A DNA stretch of 64,000 nucleotides, taken from NCBI RefSeq assembly GCF_900112615.1, contig NZ_FOMK01000010.1, forward strand, positions 172,919 through 236,918, read 5' to 3'. This DNA comes from Chitinophaga sp. CF118. GTDB taxonomy: Bacteria > Bacteroidota > Bacteroidia > Chitinophagales > Chitinophagaceae. Under the pieces are notes generated by a model. It was not told the DNA's origin, did no database searches, and saw nothing but the letters and a program-made list of their open reading frames with translations. How positions within the stretch are numbered: the first letter of the stretch is position 1; each line of letters starts with the position of its first letter. The position numbers were made by a program, and so were the translations under genes. Of the stretch, positions 1 to 8,591 are shown one piece after another.

Positions 1-1125
1 TCCGGGCAGTCAAATATGGAAATGCCTCTTAATGGATGGGGCCATGTTCTGAACGCGGAACAGGAGGTAAAAGCCGCCAATTATCCCGAGATACGCCTGT
101 TCCAGATTAATCATACTACCAGCACAGCACCCCAGGAAGATGTAGTTACCTGGCAGGGAGGCTGGCAACCCTGCGATCCGCAACATATTGCCGGATTTTC
201 TGCAGTCGGTTATTTCTTTGCCCGTGAAATCTATACACATGAACATATTCCTGTTGGTGTTATACACACCTCCTGGGGCGGTACTGTGGCCGAAGCGTGG
301 ACCAGTGGGGAATCACTGAAGAAAATGCCCGCTTTTGCAGACACTGTGAAAGCCCTGGAAAGCCTGTCAGCTCCACAGGCGCCCGAAAAGCCTAATAAAG
401 CCACTTTGCTATACAATGCTATGATCCATCCTTTACTGCCTTTCCCTATTCGTGGAGTAATATGGTATCAGGGAGAGAGTAATGCAGACAGGGCATACCA
501 ATACAGGGAACTTTTCCCTTTGATGATTAAAGACTGGCGTAAGCAATGGAAAACAGGGGAGTTCCCTTTCTATTTTGTGCAACTGGCCAACTTCAAAGAT
601 AAAAAAACGGAACCTGCAGCATCTGATTGGGCAGAACTACGGGAAGCACAATTGCAGACGTTAGCTCTACCTAACACTGGTATGGCATCCGCTATTGATA
701 TTGGGGAAACAAAAGATATCCATCCTAAAAACAAGCAGGAAGTAGGCCGTCGCTTATCGCTGATAGCAAGAGCACAGGTATATGGAGAAAAAATCCCTTA
801 TGCGGGTCCGGTTTACCTGTCTAAACAAATAGCCGGTAAAAAGATCACAGTATCTTTTAAATATACCGACGAAGGATTGCAGATGAAAAACGGCAGCACT
901 TTAAAAGGGTTTGAGATTGCGGGTGCAGATAAGCAGTTCCATTGGGCACAGGCAAAGATCTCCGGAGAGCATGTAATTGTATGGAGTGATGAGGTCCCAA
1001 ATCCTGTAGCAGTACGTTACAGCTGGGCAGATAATCCGGATGGTAATTTATATAATGGAGCAGGCTTGCCGGCTTCTCCGTTCCGTACAGACGACTGGCA
1101 GGGAGTAACATTTGGCAAACAATAA
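1..1125 (+). CDS. Sialate O-acetylesterase (SGNH family), 5' end cut off by the window
   Basis: Removes O-acetyl esters from sialic acids or related glycan sugars; family members are usually periplasmic or exported. The frame is open from base 1, and the first codons read SGQSNMEMP, the nucleophile block of this family (serine in GQSN). So the real start lies upstream and any later ATG, such as base 16, is internal. Other family marks are WGGTVAEAW, the oxyanion block WYQGESNA, and a DIHPKNKQEVGRR stretch near residue 230 of the visible part that carries the catalytic Asp-x-His. The signal peptide is not visible. It is followed by an exporter gene and lies 2.2 kb before a mannan-type locus. 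Its membership in that locus is not shown, and the true substrate could be another acetylated glycan. Confidence 0.88.
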   Translation, partial: SGQSNMEMPLNGWGHVLNAEQEVKAANYPEIRLFQINHTTSTAPQEDVVTWQGGWQPCDPQHIAGFSAVGYFFAREIYTHEHIPVGVIHTSWGGTVAEAWTSGESLKKMPAFADTVKALESLSAPQAPEKPNKATLLYNAMIHPLLPFPIRGVIWYQGESNADRAYQYRELFPLMIKDWRKQWKTGEFPFYFVQLANFKDKKTEPAASDWAELREAQLQTLALPNTGMASAIDIGETKDIHPKNKQEVGRRLSLIARAQVYGEKIPYAGPVYLSKQIAGKKITVSFKYTDEGLQMKNGSTLKGFEIAGADKQFHWAQAKISGEHVIVWSDEVPNPVAVRYSWADNPDGNLYNGAGLPASPFRTDDWQGVTFGKQ

Positions 1126-1297
1126 AGGATGCGACACCGATCTGATTGACACCAAAGGTGCCCATTAGATCGGTTGTCAAAAGTAAAAGGTAGCCTCATT
1201 TTATTCGATTAAAACTCTCTTAAAACCTTCGGTGCCCGTCAGGGTTCCGAAGGTGAAACAGAGGGCTCCGGTTACCTTGAAACATAACACGCGAACA
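1126..1297. other. Gap with two hairpins
   Basis: One stem pairs 1136-1143 (ACCGATCT) with 1167-1174. A second pairs roughly 1227-1239 with 1244-1256 (ACCTTCGG against CCGAAGGT). No T-run follows the first, so termination is uncertain. The second overlaps the most upstream in-frame start of the next gene, which argues for that gene starting later. Confidence 0.4.
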
Positions 1298-2173
1298 ATG
1301 ATACGTCAGGTTATAACAGGTTTACTTTTTGCATTTTTATGGGCGTCAGCTGCGGTTGCAACTAAATATGGTATCCATTCTGCCGATCCTCTGATCCTCG
1401 CGAACGTCCGGTTTTTACTGGCAGGTGGGGGAATGCTCTTGTACTTCTACCTTATACAGCGGGGAAATAATGCATTACCGAAAGGGAAAGAATGGTTGCA
1501 ACTGGGCATCTTCGGATGTCTCAATACTACTATTTACCTGAGTTGTTTTGTCATTTCTATGAAAACAGTGTCTGCTGGTATTGGTAGTCTTTCTACAGCT
1601 ACCAGCCCGCTCTTTATTATGATGATCTCTGCCATTTGGCTAAAACGGCAGCTGCGCTGGTATGAAATAACGGGTATGCTCCTGGGACTTTGTGGAGTAG
1701 CACTGGCAACTTATCCATTACTTCTGGATAGCCATGCTACACTGGGAGGGATCCTGATTTTGATGGGAGGGATGCTCTCTGTTTCCATCGCCACTGTTTA
1801 TTATGCACGGGTTAAATGGACGTTGTCCAACCTGGCCATTAATGGATGGCAGGTATTTATTGGGGGATTGCTGTTATTACCAGTTACCTGCCTCACCAGT
1901 AATTTTTCGGCCACCCATTTTGATCTGCAGTTCTGGTTATCCGTTAGCTGGCTTATTATACCGGTGTCTGTTATTGCATTACAGTTATGGTTTTATCTTG
2001 TAAATAAAGACGCAGTTCGTGCCTCTTTATGGTTATTTCTCTGTCCTGTTTTCGGCTTTCTCTTTTCCTGGGTATTATTACATGAACCGATCACCTGGCA
2101 TACCTTTGCGGGTACTTTTCTGGTGATAGGAGGATTGTATCTGGCACAACGTGAAAAGTTTGTTCGTAATTGA
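1298..2173 (+). CDS. EamA/DMT-family transporter
   Basis: A 291-residue integral membrane protein with about ten hydrophobic segments and the two-fold EamA repeat typical of drug/metabolite exporters (RhaT/YdcZ-like). The N-terminal repeat starts with GLLFAFLWASAAVATKYG and the second repeat holds FLWLF-type segments and ends with GGLYLAQREK. I chose the ATG at 1298 rather than the in-frame 1232. The 22 extra residues would be hydrophilic and basic, and their codons fall in a hairpin. The substrate cannot be read from sequence. It converges on the small minus-strand genes that follow. Confidence 0.85.
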   Translation: MIRQVITGLLFAFLWASAAVATKYGIHSADPLILANVRFLLAGGGMLLYFYLIQRGNNALPKGKEWLQLGIFGCLNTTIYLSCFVISMKTVSAGIGSLSTATSPLFIMMISAIWLKRQLRWYEITGMLLGLCGVALATYPLLLDSHATLGGILILMGGMLSVSIATVYYARVKWTLSNLAINGWQVFIGGLLLLPVTCLTSNFSATHFDLQFWLSVSWLIIPVSVIALQLWFYLVNKDAVRASLWLFLCPVFGFLFSWVLLHEPITWHTFAGTFLVIGGLYLAQREKFVRN

Positions 2174-2239
2174 ACTCACAGTAGGGCGCAAAGCGGCTAT
2201 GGCAGCGTTTATTAATCCCGTCAAGAGCCTGCGGATGGA

Positions 2240-2662
2240 CTAATCTTCAAAATCTATTGACTTGATCTTATTAGCCAGGTTATCGATGCTTTGCAGCTCT
2301 ATTTCTATCATCTTTCTTTTCAGAACAAGTGCTTCTTCTTTAGAGATTAGTCCGTTTTTCAGTGCAGCCTGAATTTTCCTTTGCAGAAGGATTTTGGACT
2401 TTTCAACCTTCTTTCCTTTGAAGTAAGCATTGGTTTTTTTGGATAGGTACTTCCAGAATAAAGACAATACAATAGATACGCTGGGTGCAATAATGACCAG
2501 CCATGATTTTAAAGGGTAGGACTCAGAAAGATTGTTGGCGAGCAATACTAAAAGTGTTCCACCGCTGGCGCCGGCTATACTTGCGGATGTAGAAGAGGTC
2601 GGTTGCTGGGTATTTAATGCCGGTGTGGATAGGTTAGCAACCAGTGGATTTTCCTGGTTCAA
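2240..2662 (-). CDS. Small membrane protein of unknown function, partner of the next gene
   Basis: 140 residues. The first 27 are Asn/Gln/Ser/Thr-rich and low in complexity. Two hydrophobic stretches follow, about residues 28-45 and 52-73, ending at KYLSKK. The remaining 65 residues are highly charged and predicted helical (repeated Lys/Glu with leucines, including GLISKEEALVLKRKMIEIEL). That layout suggests a hairpin membrane anchor with a cytoplasmic coiled helix. It lies 30 bases downstream of the 79-residue gene in the same direction, so the two probably form one transcript. I do not recognise the family. A resemblance of the partner to EACC1 proteins makes a conflict-system role possible but unproven. 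Confidence 0.6.
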   Translation of the reverse strand: MNQENPLVANLSTPALNTQQPTSSTSASIAGASGGTLLVLLANNLSESYPLKSWLVIIAPSVSIVLSLFWKYLSKKTNAYFKGKKVEKSKILLQRKIQAALKNGLISKEEALVLKRKMIEIELQSIDNLANKIKSIDFED

Positions 2663-2692
2663 TTCGAAAATAGGATTTAAATGAATATGGAG

Positions 2693-2932
2693 TTATTTGC
2701 CTAATAATGCGTCCATCGTACGGATTAACTGCTGGGTATCGTTTTGTTTTTCTAGCTCTAACACAATTACTTTGCCTGACTTGTTTTCTATCACTAGATT
2801 TTTAGGAGGATATTTGCGGAATTTCTTCAGCTTTACAGATTCTTTTGTCGCATTAAACAAGGTTACAGCCAATGAAGACAGCGACGCGCAAACCGTTATA
2901 ATTCCCAATATGGTGGTGAATGTAGTTGACAT
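2693..2932 (-). CDS. Small single-span membrane protein, EACC1-like
   Basis: 79 residues: one transmembrane helix (about residues 5-27), a basic linker (KLKKFRKYPP), then a small alpha-beta-looking region reading NLVIENKSGKVIVLELE followed by NDTQQLIRTMDALLG. From memory this order matches the effector-associated constant component EACC1 of bacterial NTP-dependent conflict systems: helix, then a strand pair around a Gly, then an acidic turn and Leu-rich helix. No caspase-like, trypsin-like or STAND gene is adjacent, so the match is an inference. It is the first gene of a probable two-gene unit; a weak -7-like TAAATTAG lies upstream on the minus strand. Confidence 0.55.
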   Translation of the reverse strand: MSTTFTTILGIITVCASLSSLAVTLFNATKESVKLKKFRKYPPKNLVIENKSGKVIVLELEKQNDTQQLIRTMDALLGK

Positions 2933-3333
2933 CTATAAATTTATAAGGTTTAGATATCTAATTTACGGATTTTTTATCAGAAAAACCCTCTTCTTATCTA
3001 GTATATAAAATAAATAATACATTTAAAAGAGTATACGTAGTAAGTCTATTTATAATTCGAATTATTTTTTCACTTTGTAAGTAGTTTTTCAGAATTCCCT
3101 GTCCTTATACAGAATAAGCGCTTTTGGGGCAACTTTTAAATCTTATAAAAAGGGGAGTTAATTGCACTAAGAAAAACTATACAATTGCTTTATACCTTAT
3201 GATTGGGGAGATGAATTTCAGGCAATAGTTATCTTTACCTTTTGTGCCGGCTTAACCTTATTCTTCAGTTTAACACGTTATAAAACAAGGAAGTACTGTA
3301 GTTAGAAAAACTACCCGCGTAAACAGGTGAAGT
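2933..3333. other. Intergenic region between the small membrane genes and the sigma gene
   Basis: About 400 AT-rich bases with divergent genes on either side. It holds the two-block ECF-type promoter motif described separately at 3077-3109. It also holds a small inverted repeat GTAGTT-AGAAA-AACTAC near 3298-3314, just before the sigma gene. No credible coding region was seen on either strand. Confidence 0.5.
3077..3109 (+). promoter_or_regulatory. Candidate ECF sigma promoter before the sigma gene
   Basis: GTAAGTAG at 3077-3084, exactly 12 bases, then CCCTGTCCTTATA at 3097-3109. The same two blocks with the same spacing recur at 3935-3967 before the anti-sigma gene. Two blocks separated by a variable but fixed-length spacer are the expected signature of an ECF -35/-10 promoter. 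The sigma start is about 220 bases downstream. Confidence 0.6.
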
Positions 3334-3918
3334 ATGAGTAGCAGTGCAAATATCAGGATTTGGCAACAACAAATTGCGTGTCATGGGGATGAAAAAGCCT
3401 TCGCAGAGCTGTTCCGTTATTTTTACGATCGTCTATTACATTTTTGTATCCAGTACGTTCACACACGTGAAGCGGCAGAAGAGATTGTTTCTGACGTATT
3501 TGTGAAAATCTGGAACAGGCGTACAGAACTTGAACAGGTAGCTAACCTGGAAGTATATCTGTTTGTAGCCATTAAAAATCATTCACTTAACTATCTCGAA
3601 CAATATTCTTCCCTGCGTATTACTCCTATTAATGATGAAACAGGTATTGCGCAACTCACCAATTCTGTGGATCCTGAAAGAACGATGGAATGGAAGGAAA
3701 TCCTTTTCAGAATGGATCAGGAAGTAAGCCGCCTGCCGGATCAGTGTCGCAGGGTGTTTAAGCTGATTAAGGAAGAAGGATTTAAATACAAAGATGTTGC
3801 AGAGATCCTGAATATTTCCCCACGCACCGTGGAAACCCAGTTATTCCGCGCTATGAAACGGCTCAATGAAGTAGTAGGGCCATATATGTTTAACCGCGTG
3901 AAAAATAAGGAGCAGTAA
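3334..3918 (+). CDS. ECF RNA polymerase sigma factor, FecI-like Bacteroidota group
   Basis: 194 residues, the usual length for the Bacteroidota sigma-70 expansion family. Region 2 covers about residues 20-90, with the FxxxYxxLLxFC and DVFVKIW motifs for core and -10 recognition. Region 4 covers about 130-180 (LPDQCRRVFKLIKEEGFKYKDVAEILNISPRTVETQ), a helix-turn-helix for the -35 element. It is followed by FecR and a SusC with an STN domain. This is the standard trans-envelope circuit in which substrate binding at the receptor releases the sigma factor. Its own promoter-like motif and an identical one before fecR suggest autoregulation. Confidence 0.92.
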   Translation: MSSSANIRIWQQQIACHGDEKAFAELFRYFYDRLLHFCIQYVHTREAAEEIVSDVFVKIWNRRTELEQVANLEVYLFVAIKNHSLNYLEQYSSLRITPINDETGIAQLTNSVDPERTMEWKEILFRMDQEVSRLPDQCRRVFKLIKEEGFKYKDVAEILNISPRTVETQLFRAMKRLNEVVGPYMFNRVKNKEQ

Positions 3919-3934
3919 ATTATTTTTATGCATT

Positions 3935-3967
3935 GTAAGTAGTTATCTTCTTTTCCCTGTCCTTATA
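3935..3967 (+). promoter_or_regulatory. Second copy of the ECF promoter motif, before the anti-sigma gene
   Basis: GTAAGTAG at 3935-3942, 12-base spacer, CCCTGTCCTTATA at 3955-3967. It starts 17 bases after the sigma stop codon and ends 19 bases before the FecR start. The anti-sigma gene therefore probably has its own sigma-dependent start site rather than depending only on read-through. Confidence 0.6.
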
Positions 3968-3986
3968 GTACAACCGGCTCTATTTT

Positions 3987-5006
3987 ATGATTAGCGAAGA
4001 ATTATTTACCACGTTAGCCGCCAGGAAACTGGCAGGAGAAGCAACCGCCGAAGAACAACAGGAGCTGGATGCCATGCTGCAGCAACATGCTGTTTTACGG
4101 GAACGTTATTTAATCCTTCAGCAATACTTTACAGAATCCGCTTACCATAATACTTCAGATACAGAGCAGGCATTGACACGCACTTTGTCCCGGATTCATG
4201 CTTCCGGGAATGATATACCGGTAAAGCGTATACGTTTTACTGCTGTATGGAAATGGGCAGGCGTAGCAGCAGCCGTACTCCTGATAGCAGGCATTGGATT
4301 CACTTATCGTTTCACCACGACTGTAAAACAGGAGGCACTGGCAGATACCGCCCAATGGCTGAACAGGCAGAATGGTAAGGCTACTAAGGCTATCATAGAA
4401 CTGGCTGATGGTAGCAAGATATGGCTGAATGCAGATAGCAAACTCACCTATCCTGAAGTATTTAATAATAATATCCGCGAAGTATACCTCGAAGGAGAGG
4501 CCTTCTTTGATGTAGCCAGCAATCCTGAAAGACCTTTTATCATCCACCTTGCTAAAGGGAATGTGCAGGTATTAGGTACTTCTTTTAATATCCGTGCGTA
4601 TAATAATGAACCTATACAAACATCTGTGAAAACCGGTAAGGTAGCATTTATTCCTGCTTATGACGGATCCGGAAAAAAACCGGATACCATTTATATTACT
4701 CCCGACGAAAAAGTGATCTACGAACTTAAAAGTGAGAGCATTAAAAAAGAAGCTACTTATGCAGAAGATGACAAGGCCTGGACAGAGGGCCGCCTTGTAT
4801 TCAGGAACATGACACTTGAGGAAATATCCTTCGAACTGGAAAGAGCATTCGGGAAGAAAGTAACCTTTATGGAAGATGCACCACGGCATTACCGCTTAAC
4901 AGGCAATTTCCAGAATAACAATCTGCAGGATATCATGTACTACCTGGCCAGATCAAAAGCGTTTCACTACGATATTACTGATAGCACATTAGTGATCAGC
5001 CAGTAA
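3987..5006 (+). CDS. FecR-family anti-sigma factor
   Basis: 339 residues, normal for the family. An N-terminal cytoplasmic sigma-binding region of about 80 residues is followed by one transmembrane helix (about 86-107, KWAGVAAAVLLIAGIGF). Next come the periplasmic FecR domain (about 130-230, with LADGSKIWLNADSKLTYP and VQVLGTSFNIRAY) and a C-terminal DUF4974/STN-like domain (about 265-338, ending VISQ). It holds the sigma factor inactive until the outer-membrane receptor signals. It sits between its cognate sigma gene and the SusC gene. Confidence 0.92.
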   Translation: MISEELFTTLAARKLAGEATAEEQQELDAMLQQHAVLRERYLILQQYFTESAYHNTSDTEQALTRTLSRIHASGNDIPVKRIRFTAVWKWAGVAAAVLLIAGIGFTYRFTTTVKQEALADTAQWLNRQNGKATKAIIELADGSKIWLNADSKLTYPEVFNNNIREVYLEGEAFFDVASNPERPFIIHLAKGNVQVLGTSFNIRAYNNEPIQTSVKTGKVAFIPAYDGSGKKPDTIYITPDEKVIYELKSESIKKEATYAEDDKAWTEGRLVFRNMTLEEISFELERAFGKKVTFMEDAPRHYRLTGNFQNNNLQDIMYYLARSKAFHYDITDSTLVISQ

Positions 5007-5074
5007 TTCGGTTTATGCATAATTTATAGTTCACGTTATTTCAAATCAATCAAATTCTCAAACACAGCCGCGTT

Positions 5075-8000
5075 ATGAAAGAAAGACCGCTACCTATTTC
5101 TTTTTCGGGTCCTTTCCGCTCGTTGTACCTGCCAATTATTGTCTGCATGGCTTTGTTAAGCATGCTGGATCTGAAGGCGCAGGTGGCATTCGCCTCCAAC
5201 TCAGGGCATTTGCCAATTGTACAACAGGTAAAGGATACGGAGAAACCTTTAGAGAATCGTATCAGCCTGCAGGTAAGTAATGAACTGCTGGGTCATGTAC
5301 TCGAAAAAATTGAGCAGCAGACACCTTTTGTGTTTGTATACTCTAATGATGAAATCAAAGCCGCACAGAAAATTTCCCTGAACGTAAAAGACAAGAAACT
5401 GGCAGAAGTGCTGGAAATGGTTTTATCTCCACTGGATATCCGGTTTGAATTAATCAGTAACAAGATCATTCTCCGCCAACGTCATAGTAACGATGCTGCA
5501 ACAGCAGACAGAGAAGATATTACAGTGAATGGCCGTGTTGTGAATAACAAGGGAGAAGGAATATCCAATGTAAATGTTCGTTTGCAGGGTGGGACTGCTG
5601 GTACTACTACAAATGATCAGGGTTTTTTTACGCTAAAGATCCCGGCTGGGCAAAGCAATGGTACCTTGGTTTGCTCTTCCGTTGGTTACATCCCGGCGGA
5701 AGTGGGGATCAATAGCAGAACAAGTATTACCATCATGCTTACTGCCGACTCTAAGGACCTGGGAGAGATAGTTGTTACAGCATATGGCTCACAGCAAAAG
5801 AAACAGGTAACAGCTGCTATCAATACCGTCTCTACAAAAGACCTGGCAGGCAAACCCGTTACCAATATGTTTCAGGCCCTTCAGGGCACTGCACCTAATC
5901 TGATCCTGCAGCAGAATACTGCTGAACCGGGCGCTAAATTAGTACTCAATATCCGGGGTGTAGGTAGTCTTACCGGCAATACTCCCCTCATCATGATTGA
6001 TGGTGTGGACGCAGGTTCTGTAGGATTACAAAACCTGAACCCATATGATGTGGAAAGTATTTCAGTATTAAAAGATGCTTCCTCTGCCGCTATTTATGGT
6101 TCACAGGCTGCTAATGGGGTAGTTTATGTAACTACTAAAAAAGGATCTAAAGATGGGAAACCAAGTGTAACATACAATGCAATGTATGGTTGGCAAACGC
6201 CTACTACACTACCCCGGCAGGTAGAAGCATGGCAGTATATGACACTCAAAAATGAAGCACTGGTAAACTCCGGAAAAACACCTCAGTACTCACCGGAACA
6301 AATCAGTTACTGGAATCAGCGTGGCTCTGAACCAGCTATGTTGCATGAAATGATCCGCAAATACACACCTCAGCAGAACCATAGTCTGAGTCTTACCGGT
6401 GGCGGTAAAAGCAGCAGCTACCTGGTATCTCTGGGATATGTGGATCAGGGAAATATGTTGCAGAACTCTTACGTTACACAGGATTTTTATTACAAACGTT
6501 ATAACGCAAGAACTAATTTATCTGTAGATGTAAGCAAGTATGTAAAGGTGAATGCAAACATCTCTTATACAAAATCAAAATTCCGCACACAGGCTGCAGA
6601 TATAGGATTGCTAATCAGAGATGCCATGCGTACGCCCCGCATCTATCCTGTAAAAGATTCTCTGGGTAACTTCGTAGTACCTGCTCTGAGCAGTAACAAC
6701 GTAATTGCGCAACTTGAACTGGGAGGGTTTAACCTGAAAGATCAGGATAACCTGCTGGGAGGTCTGGACATCGTCATTACGCCTGTTAAGCACTTTAAGG
6801 TTAATCTGAATGCTTCCGGTAATTACAGCATCAATAATGAAATAAACCGCGTCAACAAATATACCTACGCATCTTATTATACTACTGCAAATCCTCCTAT
6901 ATACAATCAGTATTGGGAGTCTGAGTACAAAGACATGAACACAAACGTGTATGGTACAGCGGAGTATGAGAATACCTTTGGCAAACATTATGTGAAAGGT
7001 TTGGTAGGTGCAAGAAGTGATGCAGTAAATGAATATTACGGGGTAAAGGCTAGTCGCTATGGTACTACCAATCTGGATGATCAATGGGCTATCGGTGGAG
7101 GATATATCCCCAAACCGGATGGCAGCTTTGATTATGGTAACATTGGTACCTACAACGATATATCCAATCCTAATCTGTATGCACTGAACTCCCTTTTTGG
7201 GAGAGTGAACTATGCTTATGATGATAAATACCTGGCAGAATTCACCTGGCGCTACGACGGATCTTCCAAACTGGCTCCCGGTCACCGCTGGCAGTTCTTC
7301 CCGGCATTCTCTCTCGGATGGCGTATCACTGACGAGAAGTTTCTGGAAGACATAAAAGAGAAATTTGGTAACGTAAAATTCCGTTACTCCTGGGGACAGG
7401 TGGGTAACTCTAACATAGGTGGTTATAACTACCTGGCAAGGGTGACACTGAATTCAGGTAAGTATTCATTTAATAATTCCCCTTCTGCGGGTGCCGATTT
7501 CTCCGCTTATAATGAAACATTAAAGTGGGAAATATCAACTATGACCAACTATGGTGTGGACATAGATGTTTTCAATAACAAAATCACTGCTTCGTTCGAC
7601 TACTTTAATAAAAATACTTCAGGAATCTACCTGGAACAGGTAGTGCCAGGTACAGCCGGTATCGGATCTTCTTTACAAAACGTAGGTAAAGTTCAGAATA
7701 AAGGTTGGGAATTTACAGTAGCCTACCATGCAAGAACAGGTAGCGTAAATCACAATTTCTCTGCTAACCTGTCTGATAACTTAAACAAAGTGGTTCAATT
7801 CGGTGAGCAGTCCATCAGAGGATCTGACTTTTCTTATATTATCAAAGAAGGTTTCCCAATCGCTTCTTACTATGGATATAAATCAAATGGTCTGTATCAG
7901 AATCTGGACGATATCAAAAACGCTCCTTCCGTACCATTTGCATATAATCAGCAGGTAATGCCGGGAGATGTAAAATACATAGACCGCAATGGTGATGGTA

Positions 8001-8566
8001 AAATAGATGCAAGTGATCGTTATGTATTTGGTAATCCTTTCCCCCGTTATACTTTTGGTTTCTCCTATAATGCCAGCTGGAAAAACTTCGACTTCACCAT
8101 GTTATGGCAAGGTGTAGGTAAAAGATCTCAGTTCCTGCGCGGTGATATCGTAGAAGCATTCCACAATAATGAGGATCACGCATTCGTACAGCACCTCGAC
8201 CGCTGGACACCTACGAATCCGGAAGCCAGCTATCCACGCCTGACTATCGGAACAGCAGATGCCAACAACTTTGCTTATTCTGATTACTGGCTGTTTGATA
8301 CAAGGTACCTGCGTTTGAAGAACCTTCAGTTTGGTTATACTTTACCCCGTACATGGTTAAACGCTGTAAACATCCAGAGTGCAAGGATTTATTTTACCAG
8401 TCAGAATCTGCTGACAATTACTCCTCGTCGTTTCCGCGAACTGGGTGTAGATCCGGAGTTCACACAGTTTGATGAAAAACTGGACAATAAAAATTACAAC
8501 GCCATAGCAGGACGTAACTATCCAAACGCAGCCACATTCTCATTTGGCCTGGATCTGAAATTCTGA
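5075..8566 (+). CDS. SusC/RagA-type TonB-dependent outer-membrane transporter with STN domain
   Basis: 1163 residues. In order: a long signal region; the STN (secretin/TonB N-terminal) domain at about 65-134, which contacts FecR; a carboxypeptidase-regulatory-like beta-sandwich at about 150-223 (ITVNGRVVNNKGEGISNVNV); a SusC-type DLGEIVVTAYG box at 228-238; the plug at about 239-355 (VLKDASSAAIYG, ANGVVYVTTKKG); and a 22-strand barrel ending in the aromatic LDLKF. It imports oligosaccharides captured by its SusD partner, powered by TonB. The STN domain shows it is a transducer for the sigma/anti-sigma pair upstream. The downstream GH76 genes point to alpha-mannan fragments as substrate. Confidence 0.95.
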   Translation: MKERPLPISFSGPFRSLYLPIIVCMALLSMLDLKAQVAFASNSGHLPIVQQVKDTEKPLENRISLQVSNELLGHVLEKIEQQTPFVFVYSNDEIKAAQKISLNVKDKKLAEVLEMVLSPLDIRFELISNKIILRQRHSNDAATADREDITVNGRVVNNKGEGISNVNVRLQGGTAGTTTNDQGFFTLKIPAGQSNGTLVCSSVGYIPAEVGINSRTSITIMLTADSKDLGEIVVTAYGSQQKKQVTAAINTVSTKDLAGKPVTNMFQALQGTAPNLILQQNTAEPGAKLVLNIRGVGSLTGNTPLIMIDGVDAGSVGLQNLNPYDVESISVLKDASSAAIYGSQAANGVVYVTTKKGSKDGKPSVTYNAMYGWQTPTTLPRQVEAWQYMTLKNEALVNSGKTPQYSPEQISYWNQRGSEPAMLHEMIRKYTPQQNHSLSLTGGGKSSSYLVSLGYVDQGNMLQNSYVTQDFYYKRYNARTNLSVDVSKYVKVNANISYTKSKFRTQAADIGLLIRDAMRTPRIYPVKDSLGNFVVPALSSNNVIAQLELGGFNLKDQDNLLGGLDIVITPVKHFKVNLNASGNYSINNEINRVNKYTYASYYTTANPPIYNQYWESEYKDMNTNVYGTAEYENTFGKHYVKGLVGARSDAVNEYYGVKASRYGTTNLDDQWAIGGGYIPKPDGSFDYGNIGTYNDISNPNLYALNSLFGRVNYAYDDKYLAEFTWRYDGSSKLAPGHRWQFFPAFSLGWRITDEKFLEDIKEKFGNVKFRYSWGQVGNSNIGGYNYLARVTLNSGKYSFNNSPSAGADFSAYNETLKWEISTMTNYGVDIDVFNNKITASFDYFNKNTSGIYLEQVVPGTAGIGSSLQNVGKVQNKGWEFTVAYHARTGSVNHNFSANLSDNLNKVVQFGEQSIRGSDFSYIIKEGFPIASYYGYKSNGLYQNLDDIKNAPSVPFAYNQQVMPGDVKYIDRNGDGKIDASDRYVFGNPFPRYTFGFSYNASWKNFDFTMLWQGVGKRSQFLRGDIVEAFHNNEDHAFVQHLDRWTPTNPEASYPRLTIGTADANNFAYSDYWLFDTRYLRLKNLQFGYTLPRTWLNAVNIQSARIYFTSQNLLTITPRRFRELGVDPEFTQFDEKLDNKNYNAIAGRNYPNAATFSFGLDLKF

Positions 8567-8591
8567 TAATGGTTCTTAAATAGTTCATTGT

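Noticed and set aside
2697..3008. Plus-strand frame of 103 codons opposite the 79-residue gene
   Set aside because: It runs through the promoter region, has unbalanced hydrophobic composition and no family match; the minus-strand gene explains the region better.
6611..7285. Long minus-strand frame inside susC
   Set aside because: Antisense shadow with Ile/Cys-rich nonsense composition; the plus strand encodes a complete SusC.
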